Shown here in pieces: positions 34,179-43,591 of a stretch of DNA of 64,000 nt. A program made the position numbers and the translations under genes. Numbering within the stretch: position 1 is the first letter of the stretch; each line of letters begins with the position of its first letter. Source of the DNA: Acidimicrobiia bacterium (lineage in GTDB: Bacteria > Actinomycetota > Acidimicrobiia > Acidimicrobiales > Bin134); NCBI GenBank assembly GCA_022826705.1, contig JAJDUJ010000007.1, forward strand, positions 62,001 through 126,000, read 5' to 3'. The notes beneath the pieces were generated by a model. The model did no database searches. It had not been told where the DNA came from and saw only the letters and a list, made by a program, of their open reading frames with translations.

Positions 34179-34212
34179 AGATGCTCCTAGCTCATTGATG
34201 CTCGTAGCTCAT
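34162..34212 (-). repeat. Three tandem copies of the 17-bp gene start of the flavin oxidoreductase
   Basis: Read on the minus strand, ATGAGCTACGAGCATC-type units start at 34212, 34195 and 34178; the last is the true gene start. The middle copy differs by one base (TACGAG to TAGGAG), which makes a Shine-Dalgarno AGGAG at 34184-34188, five bases from the real ATG. The outer copies are out of frame or stop at once. Confidence 0.8.
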
Positions 34213-34230
34213 GGCCCCATCATGGCCCAT

Positions 34231-34278
34231 TGTTGGCAACCCGGTCAGAACCAAAGAGCCTCTGCAACTGTTGGCAAC
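34231..34278. promoter_or_regulatory. Two repeated GTTGGCAAC palindromes in a divergent gap
   Basis: TGTTGGCAAC occurs at 34231-34240 and again at 34269-34278, start-to-start 38 bp apart, in the gap between the flavin oxidoreductase and the ABC exporter genes. GTTGGCAAC is an odd-length palindrome (GTTG-G-CAAC) and the second copy overlaps CAACTGTTG. This is the pattern of a transcription-factor operator, but the factor is unknown and no regulator gene is adjacent. Confidence 0.35.
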
Positions 34279-34335
34279 CGCCACCGGAGGGTTTATGACT
34301 GCTACCCGGCATCTCCCTAGCCGTAACCTGCCTGA

Positions 34336-35282
<947 letters not shown>

Positions 35283-35283
<1 letters not shown>

Positions 35284-36077
35284 TGGCCCGCGCCGCGGTG
35301 GTTCCCAGTACAAGGCTGGCGGTGGAGTACTGGCTATTGACTTATCGCCGCAACTGGAAGGGATCGATCCTCACCAGCTTCTTGAGCCCGGTCCTGTTCC
35401 TAGCGGCCATGGGCCTGGGCCTGGGTTCGCTGGTCGATGCCGAGGTCGGTTCCGGTCGAGACCTGGGCGGGCTTGACTATCTGGACTTCCTGGCCCCTGG
35501 GCTTTTGGCCGGCAACGCCATGATGCTGGCCGTCAACGAGTCCACCTATCCGGTGCTGGGCGGCTTCAAGTGGTACCGCACATATATGGCCATGGCCGCC
35601 TCCCCGCTGCGGGGCCGCGACATCCTGCTAGGCCACTTCGCCTATATGGCCTTCCGGGTGACGTTGGCCAGCTTCGTGTTCTTGGGAGTCATGGCCGTAT
35701 TCGGGTCGGTGTCGTCGCCGCTGGCGGTGTTGGCCCCGTTCTGCGCCGCTCTGTGCGGCATGGCCTTTGCCACTCCCACCGCGGCCTTCGTCGCCACTCG
35801 GATCAACGCTGACAACTTCAGCACCTACACCCGATTCGTGATCATGCCCATGTTCTTGTTCTCTGGGATCTTCTATCCGGTATCCCAACTCCCCATCGTG
35901 CTCGAGCAACTCGCCTGGCTCACTCCGGTGTGGCACGGGGTGAGGCTGTGCCGGGCGTTGAGCACCGGCAGCGGAGTGAATTGGGAGCTGGCCGGGCATC
36001 TGGCCTATCTGGTAGCGCTCATACTTGCTGGCACGCTGGTCGCCAGCCGGACCTTTACCAAGAGGCTGTACGAATGA
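35283..36077 (+). CDS. ABC-2 type permease
   Basis: 264-residue membrane protein with about six hydrophobic segments. The family features of ABC-2 permeases are present: TYRRNWKG at the N-terminus, LAPGLLAGNAMM in the middle and the C-terminal region FPMFLFSGIFYPVSQLP-like stretch (IMPMFLFSGIFYPVSQLP). The gene overlaps both neighbours (TGATG upstream, ATGA downstream). It pairs with the next permease to form the transmembrane channel of the exporter. Confidence 0.9.
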
Positions 36078-36901
36078 GCCTGGTTAGCCAGGGGCGCCGA
36101 CCCAACCGGCTGGGATTGGCCGCCGCGGCGGGCTTGCTGCCGTCACGGCGATTCGCCCGCGTCGTGGAGCGCAACATCACCGTTTACCGACGGACCTGGG
36201 TCACGTTGTTGTCCGGGTTCTTCGAGCCGGTCTTCTACCTGCTGTCCATCGGAATCGGAATCGGAGAGTTGGTAGGCGATGTAACCGTGGGAGGACGAAC
36301 CGTCGACTACCGCACGTTCGTGGCCCCAGGGCTGCTGGCCACCTCGGCCATGAACGGCACCTTCTACGACAGCACGATGAACATGTACTACAAGCTCACC
36401 TGGGCCAAGATCTACGACGCGGTGCTGGCCACCCCAGTGGGCGTGGTGGACCTGGCCCTGGGCGAGATGGGCTGGTCGGTGCTGCGGGCCACCCTGTACT
36501 CCGGCGGCTTCCTGGGCATAATGGCCGGGCTAGGCCTGGTGGACTCCTTCTGGGCCATTGCCGCATTGCCGGGGGCAACGCTCATCGGCTTCACGTTCGC
36601 CGCCCTGGGCATGGCCGCCACCAGCTACATGCGCAGCTGGAACGACCTCGACCTGGTAACTGTGCCGCTTATCGTGCAGTTCCTGTTCTCAGCCACCTTC
36701 TTCCCGCTCGACACCTACCCCCGCGCCGTCCAGTTCCTGGTGCAGGCCACCCCCCTCTACCACGGCGTAGCCATGGAACGGGCCTTCATCTCTGGCGACA
36801 TCAGCCTCGACATACTCACCCACATCGCCTATTTGCTGGCCCTAGCCGCCGCTGGCGCTTTCATAGCCAGCCGCCGCCTCGGCCACCTTCTGACCCCGTA
36901 A
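36074..36901 (+). CDS. ABC-2 type permease (second)
   Basis: 275-residue membrane protein, homologous in layout to the preceding permease: TVYRRTWVTLLSGFFEPVFYL at the first helix, VAPGLLATSAMNGTFYDS, and LFSATFFPLDTYPRAVQ near the end. The start ATG at 36074 overlaps the upstream stop as ATGA, so the two permeases are coupled and probably form a heterodimer. Confidence 0.9.
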   Translation: MSLVSQGRRPNRLGLAAAAGLLPSRRFARVVERNITVYRRTWVTLLSGFFEPVFYLLSIGIGIGELVGDVTVGGRTVDYRTFVAPGLLATSAMNGTFYDSTMNMYYKLTWAKIYDAVLATPVGVVDLALGEMGWSVLRATLYSGGFLGIMAGLGLVDSFWAIAALPGATLIGFTFAALGMAATSYMRSWNDLDLVTVPLIVQFLFSATFFPLDTYPRAVQFLVQATPLYHGVAMERAFISGDISLDILTHIAYLLALAAAGAFIASRRLGHLLTP

Positions 36902-36908
36902 GGAATGC

Positions 36909-37265
36909 TCAGTCGGGCTGGCGGATGATGGTTCCAGGCTCTATGCCGGAGTCAGGGCCGATGCCGTCGAGTTTGAGGGCCATGAGCATGTGGAACTCGT
37001 CCTCGTTCTGCACGGTGTGATCTATGGAGACAACCGATGTGGAGACTGCCTGATCGCCGACGTCAACCACAAGGGCGTCGCCCACTTGGACTCGGCCGGC
37101 GGTGGCCCGCCCGATGACGAAGAAATCGTCGGCTGACATGGCCTCGGTGCGCACCACCTCAAGTTGGAACAGCTCCTTGCTGCGGCGCCACCGCTTGAAG
37201 AACGTCCGCCAGTTGCGGGGCTGGTCGTCCCACTCCCCCTCCACGATGCCCGGCGAGTTGCTCAC
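36909..37265 (-). CDS. Small protein resembling elongation-factor beta-barrel domain 2
   Basis: 118-residue soluble protein. From residue 35 onward (LEVVRTEAM, FFVIGRATAGRVQVGDALVV, then GIGPDSGIEPGTII) the arrangement of glycines and hydrophobic strands resembles domain 2 of EF-Tu-type GTPases, but no GTPase domain is attached. Function unknown; resemblance is by eye only. GTG at 37265 chosen; the divergent amidohydrolase starts 18 bp away. Confidence 0.55.
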   Translation of the reverse strand: MSNSPGIVEGEWDDQPRNWRTFFKRWRRSKELFQLEVVRTEAMSADDFFVIGRATAGRVQVGDALVVDVGDQAVSTSVVSIDHTVQNEDEFHMLMALKLDGIGPDSGIEPGTIIRQPD

Positions 37266-37283
37266 AATTGGCAAACTAGTGCA

Positions 37284-38489
37284 ATGAGCGACCGCTACAC
37301 CATCATCTCGGCCGACTGCCATGCCGGCGCCAACCACGAGACCTACCGCGGATTTCTCGAGTCGAAGTACCACGACGATTTCGACGCCTGGCGGGAGAAG
37401 TACCGCAACCCGTTCCGCGACCTCCAAGACGGGGGCCGGGTGCGCAACTGGGACAACGAGCGCCGTCTAGGCGACCTGTACGCCGACGGCCAGGTGGGCG
37501 AGGTGGTGTTCCCCAACACCGTGCCCCCCTTCTTCCCCAGCTTCATCCTGTTCGCCCGCCCGCCCCGAGCCGATCAGCTTGAGCACCGCTTGGCCGGGAT
37601 CCGGGCCCACAACCGCTGGCTGGCCGACTGGTGCGCTCAGTACCCCGACCAGCGGGCCGGGATCGGCCAGACCTTCTTGAACGACGTGGACGAGGCCATC
37701 AAAGACGTGGAGTTCATCGCGGCCAACAACCTGCGCGGTGGTGTACTCATTTCAGCCATCCCGCCCGACTGCAAAGACCTCGCCCCCCTGTACGACCCGG
37801 CGTACGACCCGTTCTGGGCCGCCTGTGAAGACCTCGGTGTGATCGTCAACAGTCACGGCGGCACCGGCGTGCCCAACTACGGCAAGTACTCGGTGTCCGA
37901 TCTGCTTTTCATCACCGAGGTGAGCTTCTACTCCCACCGGCCCTTCTACCAGCTGCTGCTGTCAGGGGTGTTCGAGCGCTTTCCCAAGCTCAAGTTCGTG
38001 ATGACCGAGCAGGGCTGCGCTTGGCTGGTGGGTGCCCTGTCCCACATGGATGAGACTCTGGCCAAGATCCGCGACACCGGCCGCATGGGCGAGATGCGTT
38101 ACGACGAGAGCCACATCCTGCCCAAGAGCGCCACCGAGTACTTCCAGCAGAACTGCTGGGTGGGAATCAGCCAACCGGGCCACGAAGACGCCGCCGCCCG
38201 CGAGGTGCTGGGTTCGCACAAGGTGATGTGGGGCTCCGACTACCCCCACAACGAGGGCACCGGTCCCTATACCCGCGAGCACCTGCGCCAGGTGTTCTGC
38301 GACACCGACCCGGTGGAGCTCCAGCAGATTCTGGCCGGCAACGCCGCCGACCTGTACGGGTTCGACCTCGACGCCCTGGCCCCGCTGGCCGCCCAGCACG
38401 GCCCGACTCACGACGAGATCGCCGTCCCCCTCAATCAATTACCCGCTGAGCCCAACGAAGCGCTGCTCAAGAACGTCATCGCCGCCTGA
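37284..38489 (+). CDS. Amidohydrolase family metal-dependent hydrolase
   Basis: 401-residue TIM-barrel amidohydrolase-2 protein. N-terminal metal motif SADCHAGAN (DxH), barrel strand GVIVNSHGGTGVPN with a metal histidine, LKFVMTEQG (usual glutamate region) and C-terminal MWGSDYPHNEGTGPY with the catalytic aspartate. Members act on aromatic acids or cyclic amides; substrate unknown. ATG at 37284 gives the metal motif at the expected distance. Confidence 0.9.
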   Translation: MSDRYTIISADCHAGANHETYRGFLESKYHDDFDAWREKYRNPFRDLQDGGRVRNWDNERRLGDLYADGQVGEVVFPNTVPPFFPSFILFARPPRADQLEHRLAGIRAHNRWLADWCAQYPDQRAGIGQTFLNDVDEAIKDVEFIAANNLRGGVLISAIPPDCKDLAPLYDPAYDPFWAACEDLGVIVNSHGGTGVPNYGKYSVSDLLFITEVSFYSHRPFYQLLLSGVFERFPKLKFVMTEQGCAWLVGALSHMDETLAKIRDTGRMGEMRYDESHILPKSATEYFQQNCWVGISQPGHEDAAAREVLGSHKVMWGSDYPHNEGTGPYTREHLRQVFCDTDPVELQQILAGNAADLYGFDLDALAPLAAQHGPTHDEIAVPLNQLPAEPNEALLKNVIAA

Positions 38490-38566
38490 CAGGACTGGTA
38501 GACAACAGAGCTAGCCGCATTGGCCTGATTCGCTCGCGTCCTTCGGCAAGCCCAAGAGAGCCAAGG

Positions 38567-38592
38567 GGAACCAAAGACCATCACTGGGCGTC
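38567..38592 (+). promoter_or_regulatory. Probable ECF-type promoter for the sigma-factor gene
   Basis: GGAAC at 38567-38571, 17-base spacer, CGTC at 38589-38592: a good match to the common -35/-10 pair of ECF sigma factors. Transcription would begin near 38599-38601, at the start codon itself, so the mRNA would be leaderless and the gene possibly autoregulated. Predicted from sequence only. Confidence 0.4.
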
Positions 38593-38600
38593 GTTGCCAA

Positions 38601-39137
38601 GTGATGAAGACTATCCCTTGGATGGCTTCGGGAGTTTCAGAGGGCAACCAGCCGATTTGGCATGGGCCCACGACAACTGGCGAGATTCCGCGGCTGACGA
38701 GCTTCGACGACCTGTACCGAGACGAATACGGGCCGATGGTGCGCCTCGCCCGAGGGTTGGTGGATGTGCAGGAAATCGCAGAAGAGATCGTCCAGGACGC
38801 CTTTGCCAGGGTGTACGAGCGCTGGAGCCGGCTCGACCAACCCGGCGGCTACCTGCGCACCGCGGTGGTAAACGGCGCCCGCAGTGAGCTGAGGAAGCGA
38901 GAAGTAAGGCGGCGGATTGGCCTTCGGCCGTTCATTCCCACCAAACCTGAGGATCAGGACTACCTGCTTGATGCCCTCGACCAGCTCTCACCCCGTCAGA
39001 AAACCGTCCTTGTCTTGAAGTTCTACGCCGATATGACCGAAAAAGAGATCGCCCAGGCCATGGGAGTCCGGCCGGGCACGGTGAAAAGCGCCACCTCCCG
39101 AGGATTGGCCGAGCTGCGAAAGGTGGTCGAGCAATGA
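38601..39137 (+). CDS. ECF (SigE-type) RNA polymerase sigma factor
   Basis: 178-residue extracytoplasmic-function sigma factor. Region 2 is in SFDDLYRDEYGPMVRLARG through GGYLRTAVVNGARSEL, region 4 in LSPRQKTVLVLKFYADMTEKEIAQAM followed by the helix-turn-helix VRPGTVKSATSRGLAEL. GTG at 38601 and ATG at 38604 are adjacent in-frame starts; neither has a ribosome-binding site, fitting leaderless expression from the promoter at 38567. Its stop overlaps the next gene as ATGA, the usual arrangement with a cognate membrane partner. Confidence 0.92.
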   Translation: MMKTIPWMASGVSEGNQPIWHGPTTTGEIPRLTSFDDLYRDEYGPMVRLARGLVDVQEIAEEIVQDAFARVYERWSRLDQPGGYLRTAVVNGARSELRKREVRRRIGLRPFIPTKPEDQDYLLDALDQLSPRQKTVLVLKFYADMTEKEIAQAMGVRPGTVKSATSRGLAELRKVVEQ

Positions 39138-41104
39138 GCGACGAGCGCCGCACCCCTGAAAGCCCGACTGCTGCCGACGATCAGGCCCTCGGCGAAGCCT
39201 TGGGCTCCGCCATCCGAGGACGTGTCGATGCCCCGGCTGCCCGGCCACCGGTGTCATCGATTGCCGAGCGGGCCGCCGCCCGGGCCAAGGCCCGCAACAC
39301 ACGGAAGGCGGTTGTGGGCATCGCCGCTTCGGTTGCCCTGGTAGCTGGCGGAATTGCCGCCTGGAATGCCTTGGAGGATGATCAACCCACCCAGGTCATC
39401 GTGGTCGATGATCCCACTGCCTCCCCTGTGCCCGAGCCGAGTGCAGAACCGACCCCGGCACCAGCCTCGGAAACTCCGAATGAGCCAGAAGACGCGCCCC
39501 AGACTGATCCTGAGGTTGGCTCCGAACCCAAAACGTCGGAGAGCCTGTCCACCATCCCAGCGGTCGCCTGGACAGAGTTCGAGCCAGCCCAGGTTTTCGG
39601 TGCGGGCTTGCCCGACGCCCACCACATTTTGTCTGTAGGTGACGGTCGGATGCTGGCCCAGGCCTACGGCCCCGACGGCAACCAGGTCATGGTGACTGAG
39701 AACGGCCGCGACTGGACGGTGGTTCCCATGCCAGCAGACTTCACACCCGAGAGATTCGACATCGCTGGGGATCGCTGGCTGGTAACTGGTTCGAGATTCA
39801 ACGAAGCCAGCTTCGAGACCCAGGCATTCTTCTCTGACGACCGAGGAGCCACGTGGACTGATCTAGCCCTCGACATTGTTGACCCCGACGAGACCTCCCG
39901 TGTCGAAGCCGCAGCGGTGTCCGGGCAGAACATGGTGCTGGCGGTCGAGAGCCGCGTTCACGTCGACATCGCCGCGGTAATCGTGGCTCGTGGCCTGGTG
40001 CCCGACAAAGAGTCGATAAGGGGCTGGATGGGCGTGGAAGGCAACACGGTGAGCTTTGCTCGAGACGAGTCGTCGCCGCCCGAGTCGTTTGAGCTGACCG
40101 CCCAGGAGGAGGATTTCCTCTACGGGGGCGACCGGAGCTATATCCGCATCTTCCACAGCGACGGCGGAACTGCGGAACTCGCGGCCGAGTATTCGGGCTG
40201 GGATGTTGCCGGTTACGGCGCGACCAATGGCTTCCACCTTTTGATGCTGGCCGACGGGGGGGCGCTGGAACTCACCTCCCCGGATGGCCGCCAATGGAGC
40301 CAATCTCCTTTGTCCACTGGTGGCGGATCTCCCGTGGACCGCCTCTCCAACTACTACGGGTCAACCAATGAGACGGTCTGGACTTCGGGTGGAGCAGCAG
40401 GCGAGTACCGAGTCGAGCGTCTCAATGGCGTGTACACCACCCCCCTGGCCGCTGAGCTTCCGGAAGGCATTGCCCATGTGAATCGTTTCTCGGTCGGCCC
40501 TTCGGGAATCGCCATGGTGGCGGTGCCCGGAAGCTTCCCCGACGCTGACCTCGAGTTGAACTTGCGGGTCGCCAAAGACGGCTATGAGCTGCGCTACGCC
40601 GAGCCCGAGGGCGGCTTCACCCTGTGGGACTTGACCGAGGACGCAGCCGTCTACGTGTTCGATGCCGAGGGCGAGCAGAGCAACATGCTCCCTGAGGGCA
40701 TCCGGGTTGTGGAGGACGGCGACGGCGCTCCCGAACTGCTGGTCTTTGAGGATCCGGATACCGGCGAACATCTTGTGTCGTTCACCAGGGAAGAACTGGA
40801 ACCTTGGGCGAACGCTGAGAGCTTCTTGGCCGCCCCAGACATCAGACCCCAGCGGGTTGAAGCGTGGGTGGGATGGTCGGCCGACGGCACCAACTGGGTG
40901 TGGCAGACCCTTTCCGAAGCCTTTGGCCTGACTGGCCTCTCCGATGTTGAGAAAGAGCTCACCAACGTGGAACTGGCCGTGGGCAGCGACTTCGTGATCG
41001 CCCGTGTCCAGCCCAACCAAGTCGATCCCTCAGATACCCCCGGCGACGACAGCCTCATGGTCACCGGCGAACCCGCCCGCTGGTTCATCGCCACCTTGCA
41101 GTGA
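39134..41104 (+). CDS. Membrane-anchored protein with Asp-box beta-propeller-like repeats, coupled to the ECF sigma factor
   Basis: 656 residues: a cytoplasmic N-terminus of about 57 residues, one transmembrane helix (about residues 58-77), a Pro/Glu-rich linker with repeated PEP/PTP units, then an extracytoplasmic domain with Asp-box-like turns (SDDRGATWTDL, TENGRDWT, SPDGRQWS, SADGTNW), as in sialidase-like beta-propellers. Translationally coupled to the sigma factor, so by position it would be its anti-sigma partner or sensor, but the N-terminus is too short for a recognised zinc-type anti-sigma domain and I see no HxxxCxxC. Ligand unknown. Confidence 0.75.
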   Translation: MSDERRTPESPTAADDQALGEALGSAIRGRVDAPAARPPVSSIAERAAARAKARNTRKAVVGIAASVALVAGGIAAWNALEDDQPTQVIVVDDPTASPVPEPSAEPTPAPASETPNEPEDAPQTDPEVGSEPKTSESLSTIPAVAWTEFEPAQVFGAGLPDAHHILSVGDGRMLAQAYGPDGNQVMVTENGRDWTVVPMPADFTPERFDIAGDRWLVTGSRFNEASFETQAFFSDDRGATWTDLALDIVDPDETSRVEAAAVSGQNMVLAVESRVHVDIAAVIVARGLVPDKESIRGWMGVEGNTVSFARDESSPPESFELTAQEEDFLYGGDRSYIRIFHSDGGTAELAAEYSGWDVAGYGATNGFHLLMLADGGALELTSPDGRQWSQSPLSTGGGSPVDRLSNYYGSTNETVWTSGGAAGEYRVERLNGVYTTPLAAELPEGIAHVNRFSVGPSGIAMVAVPGSFPDADLELNLRVAKDGYELRYAEPEGGFTLWDLTEDAAVYVFDAEGEQSNMLPEGIRVVEDGDGAPELLVFEDPDTGEHLVSFTREELEPWANAESFLAAPDIRPQRVEAWVGWSADGTNWVWQTLSEAFGLTGLSDVEKELTNVELAVGSDFVIARVQPNQVDPSDTPGDDSLMVTGEPARWFIATLQ

Positions 41105-41144
41105 CGACGAACTCGTCCTCCACCTCAAACAGGACGGTGGAACT

Positions 41145-41189
41145 GCTGTAGGCGGTTGGTGCGTCCCCTCCGCACCAACCGCCCGCAGC
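41145..41189. terminator. Strong hairpin after the sigma-factor operon (terminator candidate)
   Basis: GGCGGTTGGTGCG at 41151-41163 is exactly complementary to 41171-41183 with a seven-base loop; flanking GCTG/CAGC extend the stem beyond a 2x2 mismatch. It lies 47 bp after the stop and 46 bp before the next gene. No T-run follows, so Rho-independent termination is only likely, not proven. Confidence 0.55.
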
Positions 41190-41234
41190 GCCGCTCGCAA
41201 GCCCCGCTGGCTGGCCGCCACTTAGACTCGGCGC

Positions 41235-42395
41235 ATGATCATCGATGTGGATACCCACTGGGAGATCACGGGAGACTCGGCCGAGGTCGACCCCATGAAG
41301 CCGTGGACGGATCAGATTCCCGACAATCGGACGCATCTGGCCAACGCCATCGCTGGCGACCTGCTCCAGGTTCTTCCCGCCGATCGCCTGCCAAGCCCAG
41401 CGGAACTCCTGCCCAAGCTGTTCGAGCGGGCCAATGACTCGGGCGGACCGGTCATACTCCACCCCCGCCATGACTCCACTGCGGCCGAGCGGGTGGCTTG
41501 GATGGACTCGGTGGGCATCGACCACTGCCTGGTAAACCCTGGCGGTTACTGGCAGAAGCTCGACTACCTGCGGCCCGACGATCGGGTCATCGCCGCCCAG
41601 AGGTGCAACGACTTCCTCACCGAACAGCTTTGGGACCAGCGCGACCGGCTCCACTCGGTGGCCACTATCGACTTCTCCGATCTGGACGATGCGGTGGCCG
41701 AGTTGGGGCGGTGCCGGGAACGAGGAGCCCGGGCGTTCTTCCTCTACACCTGCCGGGGCGCGCCCGCAGGAGGCCCGCCCGGCCACCCCGACTGGGACAA
41801 GGTGTGGGCGGCAGCCACCTCTTTGGGCATGGTGGCAGTGATCCATGTGGGCAACACCGAGTCGGACTTCTCAAAGTGGGCCGACATCGGCTGGGACCTG
41901 CCCGACGGTGCCGGCATCGGCGGGCTGATCCGGCTGGCCAACACCCAGCGACTGCACGCCGCCCAGAACCTCATTGCCAGCATGCTGTTCGGCGGCGTGT
42001 TCCACCGGTTCCCCAACCTCACAGTGCTGGTGGAGGAGATGCGGGCCGGGTGGCTGCCCTGGTATGTGGCCACGCTCTCGCGCCAGTGCCTGTCATCGCC
42101 GTCTTTGGGCGATTGGCCGTGGCCGGTCAGCGGCGAGGACATGCTGCACCGCAACCTGCGGCTTACTCCCTTGCCCGGCTTCGGCGACACCGACGCCCTC
42201 GAAGTGCTGGCCGCGCTGCCCGACATGGTGGTGTTCTCCTCCGACTACCCCCACCAGGAGGGCAACGCCGACCCGATCGAGCTCTACCAGCCGGCGCTCG
42301 ATGGACTCGACGACGGGGTGAGGACCGCGTTCATGGGAGCGACCAGCGCCGAGTGCTTCGCCCGCATCGGCGATCCGCTGCCCGCGGTGGGTTGA
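41235..42395 (+). CDS. Amidohydrolase family metal-dependent hydrolase
   Basis: 386-residue amidohydrolase-2 protein. N-terminal metal motif DVDTHWEITG (DxH), strand MVAVIHVGNTES with a metal histidine, and C-terminal VVFSSDYPHQEGNADP with the catalytic aspartate. Third member of the family in the window; it is no closer by eye to either of the others than family level. Convergent with the selenoprotein gene, 13 bp between stops. Confidence 0.88.
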   Translation: MIIDVDTHWEITGDSAEVDPMKPWTDQIPDNRTHLANAIAGDLLQVLPADRLPSPAELLPKLFERANDSGGPVILHPRHDSTAAERVAWMDSVGIDHCLVNPGGYWQKLDYLRPDDRVIAAQRCNDFLTEQLWDQRDRLHSVATIDFSDLDDAVAELGRCRERGARAFFLYTCRGAPAGGPPGHPDWDKVWAAATSLGMVAVIHVGNTESDFSKWADIGWDLPDGAGIGGLIRLANTQRLHAAQNLIASMLFGGVFHRFPNLTVLVEEMRAGWLPWYVATLSRQCLSSPSLGDWPWPVSGEDMLHRNLRLTPLPGFGDTDALEVLAALPDMVVFSSDYPHQEGNADPIELYQPALDGLDDGVRTAFMGATSAECFARIGDPLPAVG

Positions 42396-42408
42396 AGCTA
42401 GCTAGAGC

Positions 42409-43566
42409 TCAGCGCCCCACAGGCTGCATGTAGAAAGTGATGCCGCTGGGGGCCTCTTGCTCGGTGAGGGCGTCGCGGGCCGCCGCCAAAGTCTTGCCCG
42501 CTTCAGTCTCCTCGTAGAACCATGCCTCCGCCTGCCGTGCACCCGGAGGCGGACCCCCGGCCAACTCCAAGGCGGCCTCCTGGTAGTAGGCCCGGATGTC
42601 ATGGGCGATCGCGATGGTGTCCAACCGGGGCCCGTACACCTCTTTCCAGTGTTCTCCGGCAGCCACCCGCTCGAGGTCGCCAAGCGCTGCGGCCACGCCG
42701 TCGGCATCGACGGCCCGGCCCACCTCGGTGGCGCCCCGTCGGGCCACCGCCCGGTCGTAGGCGGCCCGCAGACCCTGGGCCTCATCGATAGACGGCGCGA
42801 TATCGGGGTCGTAGCGAGGTGGCAGCGCACAGGCCAGAGGCGTCTCTACCGCTTCCACCACTTCGGGATAGTCCACCAGCACGGGGCCCGAGGGGGCGTT
42901 GAGCAGGTCGAATGCCGCGCCAAGCACACCGTGTTGGAATTGGGCGTTGTCGGGCATGCCCAATGGGCGGCCCAGGGGGAACTCGCAGTACAGCACCCTG
43001 GGAACGTTCATCCGCTCAGCCACCGGTCGCATCGACGCCAGCACCACCGTGGCGATCCCGGCGTCTTCCAGCACGTGGGCCAGCACACACACGGTGCGCG
43101 TGCACAGTGGTCAAACCGGCGTCAAGATGGCCACGTCCACCCCGTCGGCCCGCAACTCGGCCGCGGCGGCGGGTCCGGTATCAAGACGCACCTCTGAAAC
43201 CGTGTCGGGCTGGTTGCCGGCGAACGCCACATGCCGGGGTGCCACTGCCCCGATGGTCCCGTCAGCGGCCAATTCCTCCAACCGGTCGATGGGATACACC
43301 ACGTTGTGATCGGACACATACGCAGCCCGGTCGAAGTTCGAGCTCCAATGGCCCAAGATCAGCTCCCGGTCACCCCGGTCGAGCATCCGATAGCTGGTAT
43401 CTCCACGACCCTCGAAGCGTTCCTGATCAGCCCGGTGCAAACCCGCACTGGTCACGATGGCCACCGTGGCCTCGCTGAGCGGCGGCGGCGACGCCCACGG
43501 CGTGGACTCGAATTCCGGCACGGGCAAGTTGGCCATTATGTCGCGCATCACTTGGTCACTGGACAT
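42409..43566 (-). CDS. GrdB-family (glycine/sarcosine/betaine reductase protein B-like) selenoprotein, Sec152
   Basis: 385-residue protein read through an in-frame TGA at 43111-43113 (residue 152). Before it the frame reads DVAILTPV, after it PLCTRTVCVLAHVLEDAGI; thus the redox motif is U-P-L-C-T, the form known from the selenocysteine of glycine and D-proline reductase B-type subunits. Family members cleave C-N or reduce substrates via Sec. Both halves are in one uninterrupted frame, have family-like conservation and no start of their own with a ribosome-binding site. A SECIS-like hairpin follows. 25 bp behind xylB, same strand. No grdA or grdE nearby, so a reductase role is inference. Confidence 0.85.
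43083..43113 (-). promoter_or_regulatory. UGA Sec codon and SECIS-like hairpin of the GrdB-family gene
   Basis: UGA at 43113-43111, then 17 bases later a five-base loop CGUGU closed by a six-pair stem GCGCAC/GUGUGC (43099-43094 with 43088-43083; one G-U pair). The spacing of 16-37 bases and a G in the first two loop bases fit known bacterial SECIS rules. Confidence 0.6.
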
Positions 43567-43591
43567 GGGCCTACTCTCCCACAGCCCGGCT

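Noticed and set aside
41151..41183. CRISPR repeat or attachment site
   Set aside because: It is a single inverted repeat, not repeated elsewhere, with no spacers, integrase or tRNA nearby.
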